From: Plectrocnemia conspersa
Taxonomy: Eukaryota > Arthropoda > Insecta > Trichoptera > Polycentropodidae
Assembly (NCBI GenBank): GCA_009617715.1
Contig: VTFK01000290.1
Span: 186,001 to 250,000, forward strand
DNA: 64,000 nucleotides
Reading direction: 5' to 3'
Under the pieces are notes generated by a model that saw only the letters and a program-made list of their open reading frames with translations, was not told the origin of the DNA and made no database searches. Positions 24,513 to 39,200 of this stretch are shown here, piece by piece. The translations under genes were made by a program, and so were the position numbers. The stretch's first letter is position 1. Each line of letters begins with the position of its first letter.

Positions 24513-27270
24513 GTAATCAGTATTACTATTTTTATCAATTATAGAATATTAAAATAAATATATATATACAAAAAAATATATTGTAAGATACCAATTATAT
24601 ATTAAAATTTTATATTTCTAAAGTAAAATGCGATTACCCTAATAGCCGCATGTGACCCGCGAGCCGCACAATTCCAACTCATATAAATAGCTCTATTAAA
24701 ATCAATATTCTACATTTTAATTACTCTGATATTCGAATACATATAATACTAACTTTTGCTCTATTGGTGCAATGTTCACCTGAACAATGTTACATTATCT
24801 CTCCCGTAAGAGCAGCGTCTGATGCGTTAGTGTAGTCGCGGTCTTACAAACGGTCTGCTAGTCATTTTTTTTACTTCAGCTATGTTTTGGGAAGTCCGCT
24901 ATACTCCATTCTAAGTACACGCCTTGCGTAATTTTACATTTAAAGTCTGACAAATATTCATAAAATAACGTCTCCATACATTTTACTTATTCATGTTTTT
25001 TTACTGATGACATATGTCACTATAAATCCCAATATTATCCGATGATTCTTCTTAGAAAAAGTGGGCGTAGGATATCGAAACTTTACCGTAATTCAATAGG
25101 CTATAAAAATGGCAAACACAATACGTAATCTCTCATACATCTACTAATCAATAACCTGACCTTAACAAATTATGCCTAGATTCATTATTTTAACTTTTAC
25201 TAAAATAAACTTGCCTGAATATCACACAATGAATTAAAAATTACTTTAATTTTTAAATTACGTACGCTTTTCGTTTATGGAATCGTTTTTATATTTTTAC
25301 GTTGGTTGTCTGTGATAAGTATGCTGGATGCGTAGTTTGTTTCTGACGGCCAAGTATTTTGTCACGCTCGTTGATTTCTTGTTAATCACTTATTGATTCG
25401 CCAATGTTTTTCGAAATAGCGGCTATTCAAAAATGTAGTAAATGTACAGATTATAAGGTTTATAGTATGTACTTATATGGTGATGACAAACAATGAAGAC
25501 GATTGATGGTATGATGATGACTCTTGAATCGGTCGACGAGAAAAATAATCTCCCGTCGACTTAACAGTTGTAAATTAAAAATCTTCGTATAAATCTGTAT
25601 CCAATAGCGATTGTGTAGATCTCACAGTTAGAAAGTTAGATAAAACATGTACTTCACAGTTTGTGAACCGTAGAATTATTAAATTTGTAATTGAAATGAA
25701 ACCCTTATATAGACGACTTTGGGCAATACTATTGCGCAATCTCATACTTTTTCTTACAATCTTGGCATCCGTACTAGTATAAAAAATGTATAGTAATATA
25801 ATTTGTGACTTATTAATACTGAAACTTTATTTACTTTTTGGCGTGAGAATCTCGGTTCAGATTAGTTTTCTTAATGGCTGGTTTGTTATTCTTGATTAAA
25901 CTCAAGATTTTTATTAATTCTGTTCCGAAGGACTCTCCCTCTTAGTCATACAAAGGATAAGGAATGTTTAAAAATTATTTCAAAAATTATATATTGACGA
26001 CCGTGGTTGTCAGTCGTTTATAATATATTGAAAGTTAAAAAAATACTTTTTTTGTAATACAATGGTTTTTAAGGATACGTTAACTGCTGTAGTTTTAATT
26101 AAATTGCCATCAGTTTTTAAAAATTAAATATTTATTAAATATCTTGGTTTTAAAAAGAATAAAAATGGTTACTTTGTTAAAAAAAATCCTAAAGAAGAAA
26201 GTAAAATTAAAAAATGCGTGTAGTAAAAATTTAAAGAAAATAAAAATAAAATATATTTTAATTTTTTGATTAACCAAATAAATATTTTATTTAGTTTGAT
26301 CAACATTTTTTTTAATAAACAGCTATTTCAAAATAAAAAATTAAATCAGAACTTTGTTAAAAAATACTTAATAAGTTAAAATTAATTCTATAATAGAAAT
26401 TGTAATAGAATAAAACTTTTTAATACATTTTTATTAGTTGGAGGTTTTCTTACATCCTTTAAAAAAAATTATCGGTACTGTAATAGCAACGCAAAATATT
26501 TCAAATATTATATCATATATTTTACAAAATTTTTTTGCTATTTTTACACGTCAAATATTAAGAGCATGTCTTAAATAATTATAATTTAAGAATATGCAAA
26601 AAAATTTACTACGTCTTTCAGATTTACAAAAATCAATTTTACTTTATTTTATAACTTCTTTCAGAAGTTGCAAAATAAAGTGAATTTGATCAAGTCATAA
26701 AGACAAAAATGAGAAATATTCTTTCAGTGTATTTACTTCATTGGTAAATCAAAAATATGTATTAAATTATATAGGAACTAAATGAGACATGCCAACCGTT
26801 AGTTAGATCATGGTGTGTCTAAATATAATTCTAAAATAATTAAAATAGTAACCTACATACAAAATACTTCAAAAACCAAATCGATTTCATAGCACTTTAA
26901 TTTATAAACAATGACTAAATATACCACTGATAAAACATTGAAATAATATGTATTTCATCAAATTATTTACATTATATTTCAGTGTATTTTTATTATTATT
27001 AACACCATTAATATTTACATATGAAATTGATATAGATAACGTAGTGATTAGTGATATATATTTTTATATTAAACATAGATAAGATTGCGCACGCGTAATC
27101 AATTAGTTATTGTATAAAATCAACGAACGAGGCACGTTTCTATATTAAGTATATTCTTTGTTCAGGTTATAAAAATAAATCGAAGGCTTAAGTATTAAAA
27201 AAAACACACAATGGAGTCGTCCATTCGTGTTTTCAACTGATTGATCTTTGATTAAAAAACAACATTCAAA

Positions 27271-30200
27271 ATGTTCGAGGGGGTCGTAGCCGGAATCTTG
27301 AACAGATTTCTCGGAAAGTACGTTCAAGATTTGGACACTGAAAATCTGAATATAGGCATATTCTCTGGAAATGTAAACTTGACTGATCTGAAATTAAAGC
27401 CCGAGGCTCTGGTAAGTTTGAATAGATTATTGTATTATTCAAGAGTTTTGATCTATTGATTATTTTAGTACGAGCTCGATCTTCCCATCGATGTGAGGAT
27501 CGGAACAATCGGTCAGATTTCGCTTCAGATACCATGGACTGGCCTCTATACTCAGCCGATAATCATCAACGTCCAGGATGTGCTCATCTTAGTCGGTCCG
27601 GCTGTTTCCAATCAATTTTTTGACAGCGAAAGAGAAAAGAGGCTTATCAGAGCTGCCAAGAAAAAGATTCTGCAAGATTTGGAATCAGAAAGTGAAGTCT
27701 TGGGTGGTCCTCAAAATTTCTTTGAAAACTTATTGACTACCATTGTCAATAACGTGCAAATATTCATCAGGAATGTCCATATTAGATATGAAGATTCAAT
27801 CAGTTCAACTGAAGGATCTTTGGCTTGTGGGCTTTGCCTTCAGAGTATGTCAATTGAAACTACCAACAAGTAAGGATAGCTTGATTCATATATTAAAATT
27901 GATTCGATGAATGTAATTTTTAATAATATCAACAGCAAATGGAAGCAATCTATGACGCCACAAGGAGCTAGCACAGTGTATCAAATGATGAAAATAGAAT
28001 CACTGTCATTCTATTGGAACTCAAATACAGTAGTTCTAGACGACGATGAAACTAGAAGCATTACAGAATCGCAGTTCTATAGTTGGAGGCACTATATGAT
28101 TAATGGTTTAGAGAAGTTCTCGATGCACAAAGATGATTTTGAATTTTGTAAGTAGCATTGCTGTGTAATTATTATTGTAAGAATAATTATCTAATAATTA
28201 AGTTACAGTATTAAAGCCAATAACTTGCAAAGTTAAAGTGATTGTAAATCGATCTGGAGAGGCGAGAGTTCCTAGATTGTTGGTAGACGCAGTTTTGCAA
28301 GACAGTGCCGCACAAGTCACTAGAAAACAATATTTATCAATATGTTCCGTAGTAGATTCTCTAAAAAGAATTTCGATAAATCGGTTAGTATATATTTTAT
28401 ATATTATAGTAATTATGCAATAAAATGATATTTTGTTATTTTGTTAACAGAAAATATCGCCATCTTCACCCAAAGGTACCTGTTAGTAAAAACATAAAAA
28501 AATGGTGGAAGTATTTTTATGACGTAGTTTTAGAGCAGAGGGTCAAGCCTTATACGTGGCTAGCTATAAAATCCCACAGGGAAAACTATCACAAATACAA
28601 AGACGCTTACAAAAGCACTCTCAAGTGTCCAAACGATACGGAATTGAAAATGGATCTTCAGAAGTGTGAAGATAATCTGCCCATCATGAGCATCGTTATA
28701 GCCAGAGAGCAGGCAAAGATTGAGGTAAGTCAATTCTATATTATTAATATTGTTTGTACATTTGTGAAAAGTAATCGATATCATGGCAGTGAATGCTATT
28801 CGTGACCCTAATAATACATTTAGCCCAATTGATTTTTTATTCTCAAGTAATTTTAAGTTGCATTGCAGGTTCAATAAATCAGCTGTTCCAAAGCAAAATC
28901 AAGTAACTGGCGTTTTCTGTTAATTATTTCTCATTCACATACATTTTTTAAGTTCTGTTTCAGTAGAGCCAGTAAATTATCAAAATAAATTACTTAGCAT
29001 ATGTACTTTTAAATGTCTCAAAATTTTAATTACAAAAACTTATATTATAAACCACAATTTTTGATTTATCAAATTTATTTATTCTTAAATATTGATGACG
29101 TTCCCTTCAACGTAATCCCTAACAGATGATTTACTTATTCAGCGTTTCTTTTAATCTTACAAATTATTTGCACTTTCATGTCCACTTTATCTATGAAAAC
29201 AGGGAAAAATCACAGAAGTTCATATTTGTTCATGATAATAATTATATAGAAGTCACTGATTTCTAGACTTTCAGTCTGGTGTTTTAATATTTATTTGTAG
29301 GTATTTTTTGTTTCTAATTGGCCTAATAAAAAGTGTACTAATGTGGCCTATTGTAATGCATTTGGCTTAGGTATGTAACGACGGGAGATTTTTCTTACAA
29401 ATTTTAATTAATAATGTGCTAGACTAGTCATCTCTCTTTTCACCTTTGCCGTCTTAAAAACCCTCTTGAAACGTTTTATTTCCTGGACTATGGCAGTAAG
29501 TGCTGCAAATGAATTTTTGTGTAATGATTTTTTTTAATCTTCTGCTGTAACTTGACAGGTGTAATCCTAATACGTTACAACGGGGTAAAATATAAACTAA
29601 CTGGGTAGGTAAAAATCGCATTTTTTATAAAAAATGATTCAAGTCTGCTGCCGTAGTTCGAACCCACGGCTTCTGGATTGCTAATCTAGATCGTGCTGAC
29701 TACGCTATTCCAACCTTTAAGTATGTACTGTATACACCGTGACTGAAATTAAATTTTTCAAGTGGTTTTGAACCTTGATTTAATTCTTTGTATGGATTTG
29801 GCTGAATTAAATCTGACGATCGGAGTGAAAAGGACGTTTTTTTTACGAAGTGGATATTAATAACTAAATTCATAAACATAATTTTGTAGTAAATTTGAGT
29901 GTATTATATATTTTTAAAATACTTCAGTACATATTATTTTTTTAATTTAACCTTTCTTCAATATTTTTCGTATGTTGTATAAAATTATTCTAACGCTCCA
30001 TGTACATTACGTAAAATCGACAACAATTATTTCGCTACCTGCCCATAGAAATGTTTTTTTTTTGTGTTTCTGCGATTATCTTAAAAGTTTGATGAATCTC
30101 GTTTAAAAAGTTAATTGTGCAGGAAAAAAAATTTTAGCGTCATATCGCTATGATTTTTTTAATTCTTGTCTAATCCTTTTTCTGCTCAAACGCCGTTGCT

Positions 30201-33200
30201 CATAAAACTTATAACAGTTTTGGTAATCACGGAAATTTACGGTAATATTTATTGGACATACTTATTCAAAAAAATGCGTTAGTTCAAGCATTATGACGTG
30301 TTTTTAGTCTGTCAAAAGACAAACAATCAGGGCCGTGGAGTCGGAGTTGGAGTTGTAAAAATCGACCGATTCCGACTCCTTATCAACCCTTTCCACCCCG
30401 ACCATTACTTTTTTAATTGCTCGTCATGCGCCATGCGTTTGAAGTCAGAAATATGAAGTAAAAAATATTATGCACTTAATCAAATACCCAACAACAACCG
30501 ACGTGCATGGTCATGGCACGGCACTAATCCTAAGAAATATTTTTATAATTATTTTTTGTACTTTTTTCTTTGAGATTATTGTCATGAATATAAATAAATA
30601 AAATAATAAATTTTCGGGAAAATTTTTCAACGACTCCACAGCCCTGTTTATACAACAATTTTAATCAACAAAGGACTCCTTTAATTCGGAAAAATATATT
30701 TATAAATAGATTCTCATTACTTTACCGATAAGTTATATAAAATTAAATAATGACATAAATGTGGCACGTTTAACAGTAGCGTTAAAATTGCGTTAATTAG
30801 CTATGTATTATGTTGAAAGTAAATGGAAGTAACAAAAAGTGATCCAAATGTTCATTATGTGCTTAAAACGTAAAGGAGATTAATTAATACTTCAAAGAAA
30901 AGCGTTGTTTAATGTTTGTGTTTGATATTTCTAATTAAGTTAAGACATTTCAGTAAAATTTCGCTTATAATATTTTTATTTATTTATTAAGATGCAACAA
31001 GAAGATCCGGAAAGAGTTTACGTAAAAGAGAGCGAAATTGAATGGTGGACAATATCGACTCCAAGTCCCATAAGAGAAACCTCTGAATATCCATTCGGAA
31101 GGAAAAACATAGACTTGTGTGTAAAACCAGAGAAGGTAAAAGGACTTTGGAGCCATTTATCCAGTCCTGAGAAGAAAAGAGTTTGCGAATTAATCGGATA
31201 CGTCGAAGGCGGCGCTAAACCTGAAAAATCAAAATTATACATAGGTAAGTCATATATAATATTTAATTAATTTATGTAATATAATAATCTTAATATATAA
31301 TTTAGAGCACAAAATTAATTTTACACTGGCAAATGCTTCACTGAGTCTCGTCAATAGAGGAAAAGAAGTTTTAGTGTTGACTTTGACTCAACTGTTGCTA
31401 TCTTTAGAAACAAGACCAGCTGCTAAAGCATTTAAGGTAATTTTATAAATATTTTAGATAATGGCAATGAGCTCACTAATCTTTTTACGAATGACGGATA
31501 TAAGTTAAATAAGTCTATTGTATTCATTGATCAGTAAATAACATTTTTGGTCCATTTCTTTAGCCAAGCGTTTTAATTGTTTACTGAAGCGTTCATTCGT
31601 ACATTCGCACAAGATCTGGGCTTATTACTTTTGACGTGAATCAAAGAATTCTGAGAAGCGAGTAATTTTGATTGCCATTTCTTATTGGTCCATTTATTTT
31701 TTATGATTTTTACAAATGAATTTGAAACGCATGCAATTTATGTTCGACAATCGTATTAAATATTATATTTTAATAAATATACTAAAACTCTATTATCAGG
31801 TTTCAGCCAGAGCTGAAAGCATTGTGATCGAAGGCTCTAATGCAGATAACGATCTAGTGCCGATGGTTACAGCTGACAATATCTACCAAGGCAATACAAA
31901 TTCCAACTTTTTAGCAATAGACTTCGAAAAAAATCCGCACAACATTGAAGCTGATTTTGGACTCACTTGTTCTTTGGAACCAATGGAGATCGTCTATAAT
32001 GAGGTAAAAAAATCCATTCTGATTATCTTAAAATTAATATTTATTTCTAATGAACATTTTTAGCACGCTTTATCAGAGATAATCAACTTTTTCCAAACGC
32101 GCTCTATGGCTGTAAACGACGTTGCTGATATAGTAACCGAAAAAATACGAAAAGTCACAGTAGTCGGTAAATCGTTAATAAATTACATTATAAAAAGGCA
32201 TAAGATTATAAATATCAATATGGATCTGAAAGGACCATATGTGATAATCCCTGAATTTGGATCTTTGAATAAGTATGTTTATAGGATATACAAAATATGC
32301 TTTTAAATTCAATAATTAATTACATATATTATTACAGAAGTGGAAATGTATTAGTAATTGATTTAGGAAGAGTTGTAATAAAATCTGATCTACAACCTTC
32401 AAATAATCAATTGGAAGATGCCACTTGTATGGAATTAGAAGAAAGGTTGTACGATCGATTGCATGCAGATTGTTCTGCAATTCAAGTAAATTATGATAAT
32501 ATATTATTAAGTAATTTTACTTAAGATATAAAATATATTATATTTTTAGGTATTATTTGCTGATTCTGGAGATGAGTGGAGAAATGCACGAAAGATGGCT
32601 GATTCAGATTATCATCTGATAACGAAAATAAGAATGCAGTTCGTCTTTTCAAATAGCATAAAGCAAGACTATAAACTTTTACCGAAGCACAAATTGAACT
32701 TTACAATATCGAGTCTCAAGATTAATCTGTCTGATAGAAGAATCGGATTGCTGCTGGAATATTTTGATAACCTTCCGATACCAACATCAAACACAGTTCC
32801 AGTTTCAGTATTCGATTCATTGAACATTGATGGAAGAACAGCGTATGATTTTGATTTAGACAGAATTACAGACGATCCTACATATCGACAGTTGAAGAAG
32901 ATTAAACATACGCTACCTTTGGCTCATCTATCGCGCAACAGGTGATTATTATACAGTTCTATAAATCTGCTCAAATGTTAATTTAAAATATTTTTAGAAT
33001 GTATGATTCTATGACTGAAAAGTCGAGCGTTAGAAATGGCGTAGCAGATTCAGATAAATCAACTCATTCGATAGAACACAGTGATGATGATGCTGAAATT
33101 TGGGCTAGAACTGTCGATTTGCCTGGATTTGATGATAACGTTTCACCAAACAATAACATAACAGTTTTATTAAGATTTGTTATCGGTACGATAACAATGT

Positions 33201-36200
33201 GTATTATGATTATATTAATTATTAAACCCAGAATATTATGAATTGTAATTATTTTTAGGCGAAGTTGTGTTGAATCTATGTAGATCTTTGGACATGATGG
33301 ATAAACCTTATATGATGCTGCGTTTTGGAAAAGTAAATTTTGATTATTTGTTAAATTTAATAAAATTATTTTAAATAAAAAAATATATTAAATTTAAAGA
33401 TATGTGTCGACGCAGCATTGATGAAATACGGTCCAGCTTTGCAAATCAATTTGCAGTCATTAATGCTATCTGATAAACTGCATCAAGGATCTTCTGGAGA
33501 ATATCTAGAATTAATCACGACAGATCCTTCTGAAGAAGTTGCCAATATCTTATATAGAAAAGTATGATAATACAACTAATTTATAGTCACATACAAAATA
33601 ACAATTGATCTATATTTTAGGTTCGAGCCGATTGTCCTGACTTCAAATCCCACTTTCATAGTGTCGAACAATCTTTAGTGGCCGATGTTGGTATCATCAA
33701 TGTGACATTCCATAGAGAAGCTTGGGAAACTTTGTTTAAATATTTGGAATTTATAATGCAAAAGTATGCCTTGAAAATTTTTATTACTTAAAAAAATACT
33801 ATTACATTATACAATTATTGTAGAGTACAATTCAGAGATACTGCGCAAGTGAAAAAAGCTTTAGGATCTCACACACAAACTGCTATGAGTCTTTTGGAAG
33901 GGACAGGTGTAGATCCTCCAATACCACCTGGTGCTACAAAATTCAGTTATTCTTTCAGGTATGTTTACTGCATTGTAAAACACGATTTTCGATACAAATC
34001 TAAGATAACTCAATTGTAATATTGAATTTGGTTATGCATCACATGTAACTATCAAAAACGATAAAGATAGAAAGCAAACATAAACTATAAAAATACATTA
34101 AAAAATACCTAATAATTTTATTCTAACGCATAAAAATCAGTTTCTAATTAATTCATTTAATTTAATTTTTTATTTAATGTACCTACAATATTTCGTCTTT
34201 TACATTTTCTCACTTTTATTCTAACCTTCGTGTCATTTTTATGCAACAATTGAGAGCGTCACGTACAATTTGTATATATTAGTTATACGTAAAGTTTTCC
34301 TGTGGGTTCCGGACGTCAAGGTAATGTGAAGAGAAGCGGCGGCTTCTGCAATCTTCGATGGCCTAATGTTGGGTCTGTCTTCTTTTGGTCGAAAATTGAA
34401 TGTCAGTAAAATTATCAGAAAAAGTATTTAAGAAAGTGTTTCGAGAGTTTCGCCCCTTTCGGTAGGACGACCAATTACAAAAGGGTGGCGAGTTTTTGAA
34501 ACAGATTACGAACAGCCGTTTGTAAACCAAATGTTTCTTAATTTTTTCTATGACAAAATAATTAATATGTTTGAACTATTAAAATTCTCTATATTAAAAT
34601 TATTTAATATATTTCTAGATTATCGCAATTCGCACTGAAGCTGTCACATTCTGAAGTTGATATTTTAGAGATAAAATTAGGTGGATTGGAGAGTGATTGT
34701 GTTTATAAAGCAAACGATAGAATGATTTTGAAAGGATTTCTCAGTTCTTTGACGGTCGATGACATGTCAGATATGACATTATACTCAAAGGTATTCTTAA
34801 AAAATATAAATTTGATAAATCTTACCTGTTATAATATAATCAATATTTCAGTTACTCTGGGTAGACGAAGATAAAGTGTTTGAGATGAAATATGTTAGGC
34901 ATAATCCCAGAGTTTACAGAGGTTCAGATAAGGACAGTTTAATAGAATTTGAAAACATAAAATCTGATGGATCTTTTAAGATATACATAGGAAGGTTACA
35001 CGTGGTTTTGTTATATAAAATATTGATCGAACTACAGGTGAGCCTATGGATGATCAATTTTCTTAAAAAAAATACTCAATTCATATTTTTTTCAGCACTT
35101 TATTGAACCGTTCATTCCTACTGGAACAGCAAATTCTGCTGTTAAATATGCAGAAAATAATCTAGAATCTCAATTAACAAACATAAAAAGCTGGCAAACT
35201 AGATTGAACATTTCAATTGAAATACACGCACCTATAATTCTACTGCCTCAAAAAGCTACATCTCCAAATTTGGTAGTTTTTAACATGGGTAAGTTCAACA
35301 CATCATCAATAATGGAATACAAGTGTTTAAAATAAATATTATTAATTCCAGGTGATCTAACTGTTGAAAACTTCTTTAAAAATATCAATCAACCTGTCAA
35401 CAAAACATCTGAAAAAGATGATTCATATAAACATGCAGTTAAACCAGTTATTGATAATGTATTAATAAAACTTGATTCTATAACTTTGAGCAGAGCTGTC
35501 ATGACTTTAGCTGGTACATTAGAAGTGCAAGTATGTGTTTAAGTAATATTTTTATAAATTGTTAAACCATATGTATATTAATAATATTCGTTATTTAGGA
35601 GCCCATTCTTGAACCAGTTTCTCTAAGATTTGATATCAGAAGAGCAATCGGTTACCATAATTTATTGACTACGCAAACTTTTGGAAGTAGTTTGACTCAA
35701 AAAGACGTATTGTTATTTGAAGTTGACGCTTTAATGGAAGTTATTACTGTGAATCTGGGACAGAGGGATTTGTCTACCATTTTGGCTGTCTGGACAGATA
35801 ATCTCATGGAAGGTCAATATGTTGGTAAGAAAAATATATATACAACTTCTCAATAATTTAATAAATACATAAAAAAAATATTTTGATTTTGTTGTTTAGG
35901 TACTAATACTACAATCATATAAGCGATCCAGTTGCAAGTTCAGATTCTTCAGTTAGAAAACTTCAAGGATTTTTCGCTCTATCTGAACCATTGAGAAAAG
36001 AAGCAGTGATCAGATTTATTTTAGAAGGAATTGAATTGAAAATATTCACAGATATAGATGAAGTTTTGAGTTCACCAGTCAGAGATTCCAATAGAGGTTT
36101 AGCAAAGTTGACAGCAGGAGAAGCTTCCTTCGCATTAGACTATTTTTCTGATAGATCGTTGGATGTGAAAGCAAATCTGCAAAGTCTTTCAATGGATGAC

Positions 36201-39200
36201 ATAAGACCAGATACTTCCATCGTTATTAAAAAGTAATATTTGATTATTAAATAAATCATTTTCTATATAAGATGTAAGTAACTTTTTTTAAATATTTAGG
36301 ATGTTCCACTCGCATGCTGGAGAAAATAGACAAGACTATTGCGCAATATCTGTATCTTCACCGCCTATTATCGATCTAACGTTTCGTCAAAATCAAACAG
36401 GAGATCGTAATATAGACGTTCATGTAGAAAAGACTAGATTGAACTTTTCTGTACCGTTTTTCATGAACTTGGGCAGATTTATGCTTGACGCTCTACCAGG
36501 TATGTACTTTGAAATCATCCAATATTTTATCTATATAATTTTAATTTGTGTTGCTTCTAGGTGATAAATCTCTGGATGGCGGTGTTGTAAATCATGGTTA
36601 CGTAGGTGATATAACACATTCAAAACAAGAAGCAACTACCAACAGCAGATCTTTGAGACCTCCAAGTTCGGCTGATTCCACAAGTGGAAATTTCTCAACA
36701 GGTATTCCGATATAAAACATATAAAAATACAGCAATTACATTAATGTTATATTTAAGGAACGCCTTTATGCGAAGACTCTTCAGGATTGACGTTCTCGAT
36801 TCAGTTCAGAAAACCAGAAATAATGTTCTTCTCAGACTTGACGAAAACAGCTGGTCATGCATTATTGTTCAGAACTGAAATATTATTCGATTACTCGAGA
36901 CATTCATGCAGAGAGAATATGACATTATCTCTATCTGGTCTGCAGATCATGTCGAAGTTGCAAAGCAAACTAAAAACTTCTCAACCTTATTTAGTCTTGC
37001 ATCCGTGCGATATAGAGTTTTCAAAATCTTTCAAGAGCATAGAAGAAGGCGTAAAAGTCAACATGTCAGTGTCTTCTGTAGACTTGCACTTATCTGAAAC
37101 TACGGTTCGAACCATCTCAGATATCGTAGACGACATTAGGACAGATATAGCGCCACCAGAAGAAAAAGAAGCATTTAATTTCCTAAATTACGCGCAAAAA
37201 TCTATAGACAAAGCCGATAGCGAAGATTTATGGGCACCTAAAAAGATTTCTCCTTACACATATGTAAATCCTGAAGATCAGTATTATAGTGTACCTTCAT
37301 ATCCTACTATTAAAGCTTGTGAAACATTCACAATGGTCATACCTAGTATTAGAATTCTATTTGAGATTGAAGCAAAAGCTAGAATACCAGTTTTGATGTT
37401 CAAATCAAACATGGAAATGACCATATGCGACTGGTCGAAGCAGATGCACTCAAAATGCGAAATAAATATACAAGGCTCTTATTACAACGAAAAAGTTGAT
37501 ACTTGGGAACCACTCATCGAACCTATGGTTCACGAAGAAAATATATATAGACCTTGGGAGGTGCTTGTCAAATGCTTCCAAGCTAAATCGTATCCACTTT
37601 CGAGTAAATTAGATCATGATACGTCTTGCTCGGAAATGGACAACGATAGAAACAAGATAAGGAAAATCTCATTACAAAAGAGAACGGATAGCGATAGCGA
37701 AACATCAGGAGACGAAAACGATCAATTTGATAATGGAATGACTTTCATTAAACACAGAAGCGATAGCAAAGTCGAGGGTGAATATATGGCGGATAGCCTT
37801 AATTTTATAATGTGTTTGCGTCAGAATTCCGATTCAGAAAACGAAGATGGAATCATGGAAAAGTTAGCTTCGGCTATCGGACATCTATTTACCGGGTATT
37901 TATTACTTTTTTTTACAACGTATTATATAAAAAAATATATGCCACAAAGATTAAATCATTTTATTCGTGTGGTGAATTTGCACGCTTGCAAAATCTGTCA
38001 TTAGTTTTTCTTATCAAATATCATTTTATATATTTTTTTTTTTTGACAAAATACTTTTTAATAGCGATTTTAATACTAATTATTATATATACATTGTACA
38101 AATTTTTGTACTTTCTTATGATAGTTAACATTTATTTATTGAAATGTACATTGTTTCAACATAAGATGCTTTAAAATGAAGTAAACACAATCATTACTAG
38201 ACTGAAATCAAAGTCTGTAAATCAGTGACAATTATTACAGCCTACAATCAATAGTTTCATTATGCATAAACTAGCTCTTAATTTTTTTTATTTATTTATC
38301 TGGGAGATTAGGAAAATCTAGGAAAACCTCAACTATGATGGATCAATCTCAATTATAATTATAAAATAATCACTAATTCCGATCTTTCAGAGATAGATAA
38401 AGAAATATAAGTCCATCATGTATATCAGATTTGAATCCAGGTCTTTCAATCACGACTTATACCATTATTCCATACTTCTATAGAAATGTATTTTTTCTAG
38501 TAGCGAAAAATTTTAGAGGACTTCAAAATGTATAATATATTAAAGAAGGACTCAATCAATTAAAAGTATTAAATATTTTTTAAACACTAATAAAAAAATT
38601 CTGTCGAATATTACAAAAACACTTTACAATAATAATTACATAACTATAAATACACAAAGTTTTTGTATTTATAACTATTCTTTGTATTGTATAACTAATT
38701 GCAATGAAAAAATAAAATGGCCCAGACAATACCATTGATGGTAATGTGGGGACCTATTTACATATGTATTTAATTTATTATGGCCAAAATTTGGCGGCAT
38801 TCTGGTATCACTTTATTATGGCCAAAAATACACAAATTTATTATGGCCAAAAAACGGCGGCACATTTTCTTGGTGGACTTCGACGGATAGACAGCGACGG
38901 TGGTGCCTCGTCCACTCGCATATATTTTGATAACCAAATATGTAGTTATCACGTTCTTGCCGTAAATGTGTTTTTTACTATTGAGTACGTATAAGATAAT
39001 AAATTAGGTTAAAAATGTATTTATTCATATTCAATCATTTTTTTACTGAAAAATATGATAATGAAGAGTATTTCAAGGTATTTCGTAAATGCTCTGCATA
39101 AAACATATTGTGGGAATTTCTAATAAAAAATGGTCCTTTATGTTAAAGAAGTTGTTCAAATGCTTGTAGCTATCAATAAGTCACATAAATGATTGAACTA

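Larger units (their letters stand above)
17065..27270. other. Gene-poor region between OBP cluster and VPS13
   Basis: About 10 kb in which I find no gene. Open frames are short and lack splice-consistent continuations or family motifs. It contains a repeat R1 fragment, two fold-back MITEs, a hairpin element and a reverse-transcriptase fragment, listed separately. Less AT-rich islands at about 18640-18990 and 21780-22020 are probably old insertions. A short piece at about 19735-19760 (CGAAATCCCGGGATT) matches the inside of the hAT element at 61346-61998. No conventional VPS13 promoter was recognised; no TATA box precedes its ATG at a suitable distance. Confidence 0.5.

Noticed and set aside
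25533..25561. Short GTCGAC hairpin as a regulatory element
   Set aside because: Only about ten bases per arm with a mismatch and no gene nearby; easily chance.
29640..29715. Functional tRNA-Ala (AGC)
   Set aside because: The T arm and anticodon loop look right, but the acceptor ends do not pair and the anticodon stem has an A-C mismatch. It is better explained as a SINE head.
38746..38994. Plus-strand frame in VPS13 intron 25
   Set aside because: Built on the repeated 16-mer. It is not needed for VPS13 frame continuity, since exon 25 joins exon 26 in phase.
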